Shown here: one piece after another, positions 43,801 through 52,243 of the stretch
Position numbering within the stretch: the first letter of the stretch is position 1
Layout of the letters: every line of letters starts with the position of its first letter
From: an uncultured Granulosicoccus sp.
GTDB lineage: Bacteria; Pseudomonadota; Gammaproteobacteria; Granulosicoccales; Granulosicoccaceae
NCBI GenBank assembly: GCA_947499955.1
Contig: CANMQI010000005.1
Coordinates: 248,001 to 312,000 of the forward strand
DNA: 64,000 nt
Direction of reading: 5' to 3'
Made by a program: the position numbers and the translations under genes
Notes under the pieces: model-generated
Told to the model about the DNA's origin: nothing
The model's database searches: none
What the model saw: the letters and a program-made list of their open reading frames with translations, nothing else

Positions 43801-45726
43801 CTGCAGATTGCCCTGTGTGTCGGGTAGCAGCGGTTCTCGATCAGCCGTCACGGGCACTTCGGATTCCTGAAAGATCACCATGAGCAGCTCCTCGTCGGTA
43901 CCGAGCGCCGGCATGGGTTGTACGGTCAGTGTCACCCGCCTCAAACTGTTCTTCACCCGCAACAGCATGCGATCGTGCACGATCTTCTCGCGCGATTCGC
44001 GCGCCTGCCGCAGCGAACTGCGCAGTCCCGGCTGCAGGCTGTCCTTGGCCAGTCTGATGATATTGTTCTGGAAGGAGCCCGCCCCCATCTGCAGATAGCG
44101 TGAGACATCCGCGGACAGCTCCAGCACCTGAAAGTCATCGTTGACAATGGCCCACTGGGGCGTGAACTCATCCATGATGATGCGTTGCGCGATGGTGCCC
44201 AGATCCGGTGTCGCCGGCACGCTGGCCGCCGTCAGATCTCTTCCGCCCTGAGGGTCAGGCATGCTGTGCATGGCCTGACTCACCTCTCGTCGTCTGGACA
44301 GGCGGTGCCGTTCATGCACTGGCTTGAACAGGTCCTTGTGGGACTGCAGGTTCTCCGAGCTACCCAGCAACAGATAACCACCGGGCTTCAGGGCGTAGTG
44401 GAACACCGGAATCAGTTTTTCCTGCAGATGCGCACCGAGGTAGATCAGCAGATTACGACAGGAAATCAGGTCGAGCCTGGAGAACGGCGGATCGGCAATA
44501 ACATTGTGTGACGAGAAAAGGCACATCTCGCGCAGCCGGTCACTGACGATATAGCGCCGTCCACTCTTGCGAAAGAATCGCTGCAGGCGCTCCGGCGAAA
44601 TCTCTTTCTCGATGCCCTCGGGATAACTGCCATGGCGCGCGGTCGCCAGTGCCTGCTCATCGATATCGCTGGCGAATATCTTGATTCGCGGCTGATCCTC
44701 GGAGCCATCCAGATACTCGCTGATGAGCATGGCCAGGGTATAGGCTTCCTGCCCGGTGGAACAACCCGCCACCCAGATACGTACCGTGTCCCCCGCCCCC
44801 TTGCCGTCCAGCAGATTGCCGAAGGACTTGCGCACCAGCGTGTCAAACACGTCTTCGTCCCGGAAAAACGCCGTTACCCCGATGAGCAGGTCGCGAAACA
44901 GCACATGTACCTGTTCGGCATCGGACAGCAGGACGCTACGGTATTCACCCACATCATCAAGATGAAGCACATTCATGTGCCGTTGTATCCGACGTGTCAG
45001 TGTCTGCGGCTTGTAGTGCTGGAAGTTATGCCCCGTATGCTGCTGCAGGATGCGGGCAATGGACGGTATGGCGGCCTTGATCTGTGTGGCGGTGGAACTC
45101 TCGTCTCCCCCAGCCTGCGCCTGACAATGCCGCGCGTAGGCAATCAGCTCCAGACCGATTTCCTCGGCAGGCATGACGTGGTCGGCAATGCCGGTATCTC
45201 TGGCAGAACGGGGCATTGCCTCGAATTGCGCCGTATCGGCACACTGCACCATGGTCATGCCGCCTGCGTCACTGATCGCCTTCAGCCCCAGGGTGCCATC
45301 ACTACCTGCGCCCGACAGGATGATACCCACGGTGCGCTGGCGCTGATCACCTGCCAGAGTCTGGAAGAACCGGTCCACCGGCGACAGGGAGTCATCCCCC
45401 ATGATTTCGCTCTCCCCGCCAGCGCACTGCCGGAATCGCCCATCGCTTATCGTGAAATGGCTATCGGGTTCCAGCAGATAGACGCCACTTTCCACAACCT
45501 GAGCGCCTTCTGCCGGCGTGATGATTCTCAAGCCGGAATCCGGTTTGAGTGCATCTGCCAGCGTGACGGGGTCGATATTGCCGGCGTTGCAGAGGATCAG
45601 CAAGGCCATACTGGCCTTCTCATTCAGGGCACCCAGCAATTTCTGCAAGTCAGGTACACAGCCTTCTCCGCACCCTATAGTGACAAAAAGTCTGGTCTCG
45701 GACAGCTTGGAGCCTTTGGTATCCAT
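40897..45726 (-). CDS. CheB-CheR-PAS-histidine kinase-REC-REC fusion with an inactive CheB domain
   Basis: A 1609-residue cytoplasmic signalling protein. Domains in order: CheB-like 12-200; CheR methyltransferase 215-475 (SAM site VAGCSTGQEAYT); PAS-like 510-615; coiled coil 640-720 rich in NEEL repeats; three PAS regions at about 720-820, 830-945 and 965-1080; HisKA with His1117 (MSHEIRTP); HATPase 1210-1330 (GGSGLGLAISQ); REC1 1362-1480 (Asp1416); REC2 1497-1605 (Asp1546). The CheB active site is lost: the GASAGG serine is Gly20, the VQHLDP histidine is Asn50, and only Asp143 remains. It likely senses via PAS and works in a stress phosphorelay. Confidence 0.92.
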   Translation of the reverse strand: MDTKGSKLSETRLFVTIGCGEGCVPDLQKLLGALNEKASMALLILCNAGNIDPVTLADALKPDSGLRIITPAEGAQVVESGVYLLEPDSHFTISDGRFRQCAGGESEIMGDDSLSPVDRFFQTLAGDQRQRTVGIILSGAGSDGTLGLKAISDAGGMTMVQCADTAQFEAMPRSARDTGIADHVMPAEEIGLELIAYARHCQAQAGGDESSTATQIKAAIPSIARILQQHTGHNFQHYKPQTLTRRIQRHMNVLHLDDVGEYRSVLLSDAEQVHVLFRDLLIGVTAFFRDEDVFDTLVRKSFGNLLDGKGAGDTVRIWVAGCSTGQEAYTLAMLISEYLDGSEDQPRIKIFASDIDEQALATARHGSYPEGIEKEISPERLQRFFRKSGRRYIVSDRLREMCLFSSHNVIADPPFSRLDLISCRNLLIYLGAHLQEKLIPVFHYALKPGGYLLLGSSENLQSHKDLFKPVHERHRLSRRREVSQAMHSMPDPQGGRDLTAASVPATPDLGTIAQRIIMDEFTPQWAIVNDDFQVLELSADVSRYLQMGAGSFQNNIIRLAKDSLQPGLRSSLRQARESREKIVHDRMLLRVKNSLRRVTLTVQPMPALGTDEELLMVIFQESEVPVTADREPLLPDTQGNLQHSQSMIVKLEQELSTTQADLERTVQDLEAANEELKSSNEELLSINEELHSSNEELETSKEEIESSHRSLERANDDLENLLTSSQMATLFLDDDHCIKRFTPAIRCIYNLIDTDIGRSIDHATHNARHMPALPHREDLGEGVDEVEVHTRDGRCFLRRVLPYVRTDNLPSGIVVTYTDITQSMAAEQFTRNVIDSLRSFVGVCSTDGILLQANESALSAAGVDSESVIGKPFRETPWWAGRPESQALLDAAIERAAAGEGSRFDVEISLRGGETGTVDFQIEPMHGADGTVSHLLPSAIDVTHRRQMEVALELAELKSRSLLQEIEDIYNSAPIGLCVLNRELRWTRINEHLADINGLSVAEHIGKSIDELLPEIAEQAVPLLQEILETGKAIHNIPLSGTTPAQPGVERHWVESMIPVRDQNDEVVGINIVAEEVTYQRRSEERLKALKLQADEAREQAENASRFKSEFLANMSHEIRTPMTAILGYADLLESHLDDPDNLQSVRTIKRNGRFLINLINDILDLSKIESGKLELELVPVSPVEIIEQTLDMMQLQADRKQLELGVDYLSKLPVTLETDPTRLRQILVNLTGNAVKFTESGGVTLRIDYQSDPEPSVLFHVIDTGIGMTESQQSEVFAAFRQADSSISRRFGGSGLGLAISQRLAASLGGRISVESQPDKGSTLTLTLPAGNADDIVLATPAKRVIADSAEPLQIPDLPYRLLAVDDRRDVLHVVQHILEDAGARVSTASGAAVAFEKVRQAEAKGHGFEAIVLDMQMPEINGYDAAATLRKQGFKPPIVALTANAMKGEREKCLQAGCTDYLTKPIDKHLLIESLHRHIAECAGGVTTDTPATQCVLLVEDHEESARIMARLLERSGHTVHLAHSAAQAMAILESVEPTVILSDIGLPDEDGYSLVTRLRQLPALDKTRFVALTGSSELDENHRHLFDHHMTKPVEIDHLRAFLQQH

Positions 45727-46019
45727 TCATTCAAGCAAGTGATACGAGTAAAGGGCCCGCATGCTCATTACTTCAGGGCGCAGTAGCGGGTGGTTTATCA
45801 GGTTAATACAGATATCGCTACACCTGTACCGCTTGTAAAGGGTACATGACGTAAAAAAAGGCCTCTGTCTCGAAGTCTCCTGCACACCGTCAATGCACAG
45901 ACCTGTGCAGAAATTACCGCGGCCCCGTGAACTCTGCAAAAGTCGCTAGCCTCTTGTTTCATGGCGCTGAACGACACATGAGCGCTCTAACAGAAAGCTT
46001 GTCAAGCAGAGGTTATCCC
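45727..46019. promoter_or_regulatory. Regulatory gap between the hybrid kinase and the proline-rich gene, with a palindrome
   Basis: About 290 bases between divergent genes. It contains a 16-base palindrome TGCACAGACCTGTGCA at 45894-45909 (7-bp arms, 2-base centre), which looks like a dimeric regulator site, and A-rich stretches near 45853. Promoter boxes could not be set with confidence. Confidence 0.45.
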
Positions 46020-46235
46020 ATGCCGATATCGTCACATGAAGCTCTGAACTCACACCAGAACCCGGTACCCATTCCGCCTGATGATCCGCCCGTCAAACCG
46101 CCGGAGATCGAACCGGACAAACCTGTCCCGGTACCGCCGGATCAGCCAACACCTCCTCCGCATGTACCACCGGCGCCAGAACCCGTGCCGGTAGACGACC
46201 CTCGACCCAATCTTCCCGACCACATCATTACCTGA
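46020..46235 (+). CDS. Proline-rich miniprotein
   Basis: A 71-residue protein from an ATG with AGAGG seven bases upstream. About a third of the residues are proline, in repeats such as PIPPDDPPVKPPE, PVPVPPDQPTPPPH and PAPEPVPVDDPRP. It has no signal peptide and few hydrophobic residues, so it should be a disordered, polyproline-II-like, acidic polypeptide. Similar short PP-repeat proteins occur in pseudomonads, without known function. It is divergent from the hybrid kinase and may be controlled by it. Confidence 0.55.
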   Translation: MPISSHEALNSHQNPVPIPPDDPPVKPPEIEPDKPVPVPPDQPTPPPHVPPAPEPVPVDDPRPNLPDHIIT

Positions 46236-46295
46236 CCCTCGCCAGATCTGTCGCTGTTGTGTGCCGACAGCTGGAACGGCTTTGCGAACGCAGCC

Positions 46296-47063
46296 TCAGA
46301 ATCGCGGTACAAGCATTCCCCCGTCGGCCGAAATGACCTGACCGGTGGTATACGGCAACTGCCCACTGGCTACGCTGGCGATGATCTTGCCGACCTCGGC
46401 GGGGGTGCCGACACGAGGTAGCAATGTCAGTCCTTCTGCCGCTCGCTGCCGGTACAGGGCAATGACCGGCGCCGTCATGTCGGTGTCGATAAGCCCCGGT
46501 TGCACATCGTGCACCGCGATGTCATCGGCCCCGAGGCGAACGGCGAAGGCCTTGGAGATCATCGCCAAGGCCGCCTTGGAAGCGCAGTACTCGCTGCGTT
46601 GAACGGCAACCGCCGATGCGTTGGCTGAAGAGACATTGATGATGGAGTGATAGAGGGAGCTGTCACGATCGCGCGCCAGCAAGCGTCTGGCGAAAGCCTG
46701 GGAGAGAAAGAACGGTGCGCGGGCATTGACGGCAAAGCATCGATCAAAGCTCTCTTCGCTTGCCTCCAGCAGATCTCCCCGATGCAGTACGCCCACGCCG
46801 GCATTGTTGACCAGCGTTGTCAGCGCACCAAGCCGAGACTCCACCACTGCCAGCTGTTCATCATGCAGATCTGTCCGGCACACATCGAAGGCAACCGCCA
46901 TGGCGACCGCGCCTTCGGCCTGCAGATTGGAAACCGCCCCGCACAGCTCATCGTCCATATCCGGCGCATTCAAGGCTACTGCAAATCCGGCCCCGGCCAA
47001 CGCTCTTGCCGTTGCCAGTCCGATTCCCCGACTGGAACCGGTAATCAGTGCTACCTGTGGCAT
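46296..47063 (-). CDS. Short-chain dehydrogenase/reductase
   Basis: A 255-residue classical SDR. The NAD(P) motif is TGSSRGIG at 8-15, the structural motif NNAG, and the catalytic Ser-Tyr-Lys are in INVSSANASAVAVQRSEYCASKAAL. The C-terminal end GQVISADGGMLVPRF is as in FabG-like 3-ketoacyl or sugar reductases. Several such enzymes keep a Thr-Asp-Met after the substrate loop (GLIDTDMTA), as here. The substrate is unknown. It lies 25 bases downstream of cysB on the same strand. Confidence 0.88.
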   Translation of the reverse strand: MPQVALITGSSRGIGLATARALAGAGFAVALNAPDMDDELCGAVSNLQAEGAVAMAVAFDVCRTDLHDEQLAVVESRLGALTTLVNNAGVGVLHRGDLLEASEESFDRCFAVNARAPFFLSQAFARRLLARDRDSSLYHSIINVSSANASAVAVQRSEYCASKAALAMISKAFAVRLGADDIAVHDVQPGLIDTDMTAPVIALYRQRAAEGLTLLPRVGTPAEVGKIIASVASGQLPYTTGQVISADGGMLVPRF

Positions 47064-47088
47064 GGACTCTTCTCGATGGGGCTCTCAG

Positions 47089-48072
47089 TCAATGGCGCGG
47101 CAACTCGACCCCTTCGAACAGCTTCTGCCGCTCCCGCGGACCCTGCGCGTTCAGCGCGGCATCCACACGCTCCGCCGTCAGATGGGGCGCAAACTGCTCG
47201 ATGAAATCGTACATGAAGGGCCGCAACTCGCGATGCTGGCGCATGCCGATATGTGTGGTGCTGGTCTCGAACAGATGACTGGCATCGAGCAGCTTGAGAT
47301 CGGAATCCAGATGTTCCTCATAGGCCATGCGCGCAATGATGCCGACGCCTAGTCCGGACCGCACATAGGTCTTGATGACATCCGTATCCGCAGCCGTCAG
47401 CACCACATTGGGCTCCAGTCCTCGTGCGCGAAAGGCCTTGTCCAGTTGTGACTGACCGGTAAAACCGAAAACATAGGTGATCAACGGAAAGCTTGCCAGC
47501 GCCTCCAGGGTCAGACTACCCAGTTGCGACACCTTGAACAGCGCATGCTCTGGTCGCACCACCACGGCTCTCGTCCAGTGTGAACACGGGAGCATCACCA
47601 GATTGTCGTAATGCTGCTGACCTTCGGTGGCAATGACGAAGTCCACCTCACCACTATCCACCATGGTTGCCATCTGCTGAGGCGTGCCTTGATGCAGATG
47701 AATATTGACCCGCGGGTAACGGTCCCCGAATGAGCGAATGATATCGGGCAGGACGTAGCGCGCCTGGGTATGAGTCGTGGCCAGCCGTAGCTCGCCCGAA
47801 TAGGGATCGGCATGCTGGCGTCCCAGGTTACGGATGTCGTCGGTGCCTGCCAGAATGCGCTCGGCCACCGGGATGATGTCCTTGCCAGCAGCCGTCACCG
47901 CGATGATCTGCCGCCCGCTTCTCTCGAACAGCTGTACCCCGACTTCGTCTTCCAGCTGTCTGATCTGTTTGCTCACACCCGGTTGTGAGGTGTGCAGCGA
48001 TGCTGCGGTTTCCGAGACATTCAGATTGTTGCGCACCATCGCGACGATGCAGCGCAACTGTTGCAGCTTCAC
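47089..48072 (-). CDS. cysB: LysR-family regulator CysB
   Basis: A 327-residue LysR protein very close to CysB. The N-terminal helix-turn-helix has MKLQQLRCIVAMVRNNLNVSETAASLHTSQPGVSKQIRQLE. The effector domain keeps CysB-specific motifs: ATTHTQARYVLP, TYVFGFTGQSQLD, ADTDVIKTYVRSGLGVGIIA and the C-terminal FMYDFIEQFAPHLT. It activates sulfate assimilation and cysteine synthesis genes in response to N-acetylserine. The start is GTG, overlapping the TGA of the ferredoxin reductase gene. Confidence 0.95.
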   Translation of the reverse strand: MKLQQLRCIVAMVRNNLNVSETAASLHTSQPGVSKQIRQLEDEVGVQLFERSGRQIIAVTAAGKDIIPVAERILAGTDDIRNLGRQHADPYSGELRLATTHTQARYVLPDIIRSFGDRYPRVNIHLHQGTPQQMATMVDSGEVDFVIATEGQQHYDNLVMLPCSHWTRAVVVRPEHALFKVSQLGSLTLEALASFPLITYVFGFTGQSQLDKAFRARGLEPNVVLTAADTDVIKTYVRSGLGVGIIARMAYEEHLDSDLKLLDASHLFETSTTHIGMRQHRELRPFMYDFIEQFAPHLTAERVDAALNAQGPRERQKLFEGVELPRH

Positions 48073-49151
48073 GCTGTTGTCACGACGTCCGCAGAGCCGC
48101 CTTCCGTTATCGCCACACCATCGGCATCGACCCCGAGACGCTCGTGCATCAGTGGACTGGTCGTGGTGTACTGCAAGTTGACCTTCTTGTCCGGCTCGAA
48201 AGCCTGCTTGATGGCGAACGCCGCCATGGCCGCTTCATGAAAACCGCTCAGAATGAGTTTCTTCTTGCCTTCATAGGTGTTGATGTCCCCGATGGCATAG
48301 ATGCCGGGAACCGACGTTTCAAAGGTGGCCAGGTTGATGGTGATCAGCTTGCGTTCCAGCTCCAGACCCCAATTCTCGATCGGCCCCAGCTTGGGAGACA
48401 GACCGAAGAACACGAGCAGATCATCCACCGGCAGGACCTTCTCGGTCTTGTTCTCGTCTCGCAGAGTCAGCGTAAGACTGCTGAGCCTGCCATCGGTGGT
48501 ACCGAAGTCCTTGAGCGCCCCCATCAGGACGTTTGCCCCGCCGGCCTCGGCCAACTCGTAGAGTTTGGTGACCGACGCTTCGGCAGCCCGAAAGCGCTCG
48601 GTTCGATTGACCAGGGTCAGGCTCTTTGCCGTCGGCGCCAGTTGGACTGCCCAATCCAGTGCAGAATCCCCGCCACCGAGAATCACGACATCCTTGCCGG
48701 CATGTCTGGCTGGATCACGCACCCGATAGAACAACTGCTGGTCTTCGAACTGCCCGAGGCCGTCCACACGCACCCGAACCGGCGTGAATGAACCGGCGCC
48801 GGCGGCGATGATGACCGCACGACACTCGAACTCGGTACCGGTGGATGTCTTGATATAAAAATCATTCTCGCCGCGCTTCTGCAGTTCATCGACCGTCTGA
48901 TCCAGATGCATGCCCGGCGAGAATGGTGCAATCTGCTGCTCCAGATTGTCGATCAGTTGCTGCCCCGTGCACTCCGGAACTGCTGGAATATCGAAGATGG
49001 GCTTGTCGGGATACAGTTCAGTGCATTGCCCTCCTGCTTGCGGAAGAGCATCGATGACGTGGGCTTTCAGGCCCTGCAGGCCCAGTTCGAAAACCTGAAA
49101 AAGGCCTACGGGGCCTGCGCCGATGATGACCACATCTGTCTGGATGCTCAT
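48069..49151 (-). CDS. Thioredoxin reductase-like ferredoxin-NADP reductase
   Basis: A 360-residue FAD/NADPH enzyme of the YumC type. FAD motif IIGAGPVGLFQVFELGLQGL at 9-28, NADPH motif ILGGGDSALDWAV, second FAD motif GIYAIGDINTYEGKKKLILSGFHEAA. The redox-active CxxC of thioredoxin reductases is absent, as in this reductase group. It reduces ferredoxin or flavodoxin. The stop overlaps the cysB start, so its product may supply electrons for sulfur assimilation. Confidence 0.9.
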   Translation of the reverse strand: MSIQTDVVIIGAGPVGLFQVFELGLQGLKAHVIDALPQAGGQCTELYPDKPIFDIPAVPECTGQQLIDNLEQQIAPFSPGMHLDQTVDELQKRGENDFYIKTSTGTEFECRAVIIAAGAGSFTPVRVRVDGLGQFEDQQLFYRVRDPARHAGKDVVILGGGDSALDWAVQLAPTAKSLTLVNRTERFRAAEASVTKLYELAEAGGANVLMGALKDFGTTDGRLSSLTLTLRDENKTEKVLPVDDLLVFFGLSPKLGPIENWGLELERKLITINLATFETSVPGIYAIGDINTYEGKKKLILSGFHEAAMAAFAIKQAFEPDKKVNLQYTTTSPLMHERLGVDADGVAITEGGSADVVTTA

Positions 49152-49187
49152 TGCAGGGCTCCTGTTGAACGATGGCCGACGACGACC

Positions 49188-49829
49188 TTACTGTACGAAG
49201 TAACGAAAGCCCAATCCGAAGGTCAGCTCGTCAATGAGATCCACACCGAGATAGGCCTCACCGGATCCTGTCGGCAAGGTCAGACCCCCACCGATACCGA
49301 TTTCGTTGCTGGAATCACTGAAAACATTCTTGACGGTCAAACGGTGGAAACCGAAGTTACCGTACCAACCCAGTCCATTGGCAGCCAGGGGCTGGCGACC
49401 ACTGAACAGCGCTTCGAAGGACAGACCGGTCAGGTCCAGCTTGGTACTGCTGACCTTGTACTCACCGGTGTGATAACTGACCTTGGCCGCAATATCCACA
49501 CTCTGGCTGATACGTTGATTCGACAGGTGATACAGAATGCCCAGACCAATGGGCGTACCGTCTGCCGATCCGAATTCACTGGCACCGATGTCACCGATCA
49601 CCACGACTTCCGGAGAAACGCGGTAATTCACCCGCGCCCCGAAATTCTGGTAGTCGGTAACGCCCAGATCGCCGGTCACGAAGCCCAGCTCGACGGACAA
49701 GTCCGAGAGCATGTCAGGGCTGGCAGAGCGACCATTGGGCAGACCGAAGAATTCGGCCTGCGCATTGGTGGCAAACACAGAGGCCGCAACGACCAGAGCT
49801 GTAAGGATTCTTGAAGATGGTTTGGTCAT
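49188..49829 (-). CDS. Outer-membrane beta-barrel protein, copy 2 of a tandem pair
   Basis: A 213-residue exported protein with a signal peptide to about residue 25 (ILTALVVAASVFATNAQA). The mature part has alternating beta strands (VSVELGFVTGDLG, IGLGILYHLSNQ, KVSYHTGEYKVSS) and ends FGLGFRYFVQ. It shares with the upstream gene the opening FGLPNGRSA, an SVELG strand and an EALFSGR turn, so the two are tandem paralogues. I do not recognise a named family. It follows the first copy by 37 bases and precedes the ferredoxin reductase gene. Confidence 0.75.
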   Translation of the reverse strand: MTKPSSRILTALVVAASVFATNAQAEFFGLPNGRSASPDMLSDLSVELGFVTGDLGVTDYQNFGARVNYRVSPEVVVIGDIGASEFGSADGTPIGLGILYHLSNQRISQSVDIAAKVSYHTGEYKVSSTKLDLTGLSFEALFSGRQPLAANGLGWYGNFGFHRLTVKNVFSDSSNEIGIGGGLTLPTGSGEAYLGVDLIDELTFGLGFRYFVQ

Positions 49830-49865
49830 TGAGCTGGATACCGAATTGACTGATTGCAGTTTGGT

Positions 49866-50516
49866 TTAGTTCAGGAAATGACGATAGCCGGCACCGAATG
49901 CGATGTCATCGACATACAGCAGACCGCCGAAGAATTCTCCGGACTGAGAGGCCGTGGCCATCGTGAGGCCACCGCTGAAAGTCAGATCGGTATCCGATCC
50001 ACCGTCACCGCCCGTGCGGTTCAGGCCAAGGCTGGCATTCCAGAAGATATTGCCATTCTGGTCTATGGCATCGCGCCCGCTGAACAGCGCCTCGACCATG
50101 ATGGAATTGACGTCGAATTCGTTGTTGGAGCCACTACCGTCCAGGCTGGCGCGATGGTAACTGGCATGCACCCCGAAATCGGTATCCGTCAGAATGCCAT
50201 CCATCTGAAAGAAACCACCCAGGCCGTAGGCCAGACCATCGAAGTCCCGACCCGCTTCCAGTTCCGACAGCCCCAGGTCGAAATAGACGACTGCCTGTGG
50301 ATTGAGCTTGTAGTTGAAGCGCCCACCCAAGTGCGTGTAATCCACATCATCGAATTCACCGAAAACCGCACCCAATTCGACAGAGGTATCGGGAGAACGG
50401 CTGACATCGGCAGATCGACCATTGAGCAGGCCCAGAGGTTCTGCCATGGATGTTCCCGACATTACCAACGCGGTTACACCGGCGACCAGAAGGCTGCTGT
50501 TTTTCAAGTAGTTCAT
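49866..50516 (-). CDS. Outer-membrane beta-barrel protein, copy 1 of a tandem pair
   Basis: A 216-residue protein from an ATG (50516) with GGAG six bases upstream. The frame extends to 50675 only with a Trp/Arg-rich non-family N-terminus. A signal peptide (SSLLVAGVTALVMSGTSMA) precedes LGLLNGRSADVS, TSVELGAVFG, VHASYHRASL and VEALFSGRDAI, ending FGAGYRHFLN. It resembles copy 2 in length and layout but is clearly diverged, indicating an old duplication. It is downstream of prfC on the same strand. Confidence 0.75.
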   Translation of the reverse strand: MNYLKNSSLLVAGVTALVMSGTSMAEPLGLLNGRSADVSRSPDTSVELGAVFGEFDDVDYTHLGGRFNYKLNPQAVVYFDLGLSELEAGRDFDGLAYGLGGFFQMDGILTDTDFGVHASYHRASLDGSGSNNEFDVNSIMVEALFSGRDAIDQNGNIFWNASLGLNRTGGDGGSDTDLTFSGGLTMATASQSGEFFGGLLYVDDIAFGAGYRHFLN

Positions 50517-50559
50517 GTCATGCTCCGTGAAAAGGCTGTTGTTGCGTTCAATCGGAATT

Positions 50560-52155
50560 CTAGTTGAATACCTGCTCTCGTGTGGCCAGAAACTCCACAT
50601 CCGGCCAACGCTCTTGCGACATCTGCAGATTGACACGAGTGGGCGCCAGATAGACCAGTTCGCCAGCATGATCATGAGACAGGTTCATGTCCAGCTTGCG
50701 GGTGAAGTCTGACAGCATCTTCTCATCAGCACAGCGAATCCAGCGCGCCTGCTGCACGCCGACGGTCTCGAACTGACACTCGACCTTGTATTCATCCCGC
50801 AGTCGCTGCGCAACCACTTCGAACTGCAGGATACCGACAGCCCCCAGAATAAGATCATTGCTGACCAGCGGCTTGAACAACTGGGTGGCACCTTCTTCAC
50901 ACAGCTGACTGAGCCCTTTCTGCAAGGCTTTCATCTTCAAGGGATCTTTCAGCACGGCACGCCGGAACAGTTCCGGTGCAAAGTTCGGAATGCCGGTAAA
51001 GGCCAGTTCCTCACCCACCGTGAACGTATCCCCGATGCGGATGGTGCCATGGTTGTGCAAGCCGATGATGTCACCACTGAAGGCCTCTTCGACATGACCA
51101 CGATCGGCAGCCATGAACGTCAGTGCATCATTGAGGCGTATTTCCTTGCCAAGACGTATATGACGGACTTTCATCCCCTTGGTGAAACTGCCGGAACAGA
51201 TACGCACGAAAGCCACCCGGTCACGATGTTGCGGATCCATGTTCGCCTGGATCTTGAAGGCGAAACCGGTGAACTTCTCCTCCGTTGGCTGCACTTCCCG
51301 AGTGATCGTATTGCGTGGCTGCGGCCCCGGTGCGTACTTGACGAAATCATCCAGCAATTCTGCAACGCCAAAATTGTTGATCGCAGAACCGAAGTAGACC
51401 GGCGTCAGCTCACCGGCCCGATAGGCGTCAAGATCGAATTCATGACAGGCACCTTGCACCAGCTCCAGCTCTTCACGCAGCTCCGCTGCCATGTCGCCAA
51501 GAATCTCGTCCAGCTTCGGATTGTCCAGCCCCTGAACGACCTCGCCTTCCAGCATCTTGCCGCCATGGGTGGCCGAGTAGAAATGGATGCGATCCGTGTG
51601 CAGGTGATAGACACCCTTGAAGCGCTTGCCCATGCCGATAGGCCAGGTTATCGGTGCGCAACGGATATTGAGCATGCTCTCCACCTCATCCATCAGCTCG
51701 ATGGGATCACGTCCTTCGCGATCGAGCTTGTTGATGAAGGTCATGACTGGCGTGGTTCGCAGACGGCAGACGTCCATGAGCTTTTCGGTACGCCCTTCCA
51801 CACCCTTGGCCACATCGATGACCATCAGCGCCGAGTCCACTGCTGTCAGTGTGCGATAGGTATCTTCGGAGAAGTCCTCATGACCCGGCGTATCGAGCAG
51901 ATTCACGATATGGTCGCCATAGGGAAACTGCATGACGGACGAGGTCACCGAGATGCCTCGCTCCTGCTCCATGGCCATCCAGTCAGAGGTGGCATGCCGA
52001 GCGGCCTTGCGGCCCTTGACGGTTCCTGCAAGCTGGATGGCACCACCGAACAACAACAGCTTTTCGGTAAGCGTGGTCTTGCCGGCATCCGGATGCGAAA
52101 TGATCGCAAAGGTCCGCCGCCGGTTGATTTCCTGAGTCAGTCTGGCGTCAGCCAT
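50560..52155 (-). CDS. prfC: Peptide chain release factor 3
   Basis: GTPase of translation termination that removes RF1/RF2, 531 residues. The G1 loop is SHPDAGKTT near residue 20, switch [18 protein letters not shown]4 FINKLDREG. Domain II and the RF3 C-terminal region follow ([19 protein letters not shown], here [13 protein letters not shown]). The start is at the family N-terminus ([18 protein letters not shown]). It has no close operon partner except the barrel genes downstream. Confidence 0.97.
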   Translation of the reverse strand: MADARLTQEINRRRTFAIISHPDAGKTTLTEKLLLFGGAIQLAGTVKGRKAARHATSDWMAMEQERGISVTSSVMQFPYGDHIVNLLDTPGHEDFSEDTYRTLTAVDSALMVIDVAKGVEGRTEKLMDVCRLRTTPVMTFINKLDREGRDPIELMDEVESMLNIRCAPITWPIGMGKRFKGVYHLHTDRIHFYSATHGGKMLEGEVVQGLDNPKLDEILGDMAAELREELELVQGACHEFDLDAYRAGELTPVYFGSAINNFGVAELLDDFVKYAPGPQPRNTITREVQPTEEKFTGFAFKIQANMDPQHRDRVAFVRICSGSFTKGMKVRHIRLGKEIRLNDALTFMAADRGHVEEAFSGDIIGLHNHGTIRIGDTFTVGEELAFTGIPNFAPELFRRAVLKDPLKMKALQKGLSQLCEEGATQLFKPLVSNDLILGAVGILQFEVVAQRLRDEYKVECQFETVGVQQARWIRCADEKMLSDFTRKLDMNLSHDHAGELVYLAPTRVNLQMSQERWPDVEFLATREQVFN

Positions 52156-52243
52156 GGAGAGGTCACTGCGTTAGTTAGCCGCGGAGTATAACGCCTGTGG
52201 CGAGAACGGTCGCGAACCGGTCTTCCACCAGTGCCTTCAGATA

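Noticed and set aside
44632..45786. Plus-strand frame of 384 codons
   Set aside because: It is antisense to the CheB-CheR part of the hybrid kinase, which has unmistakable domains.
51049..52191. Plus-strand frame of 380 codons
   Set aside because: It is antisense to prfC, a well-conserved gene.
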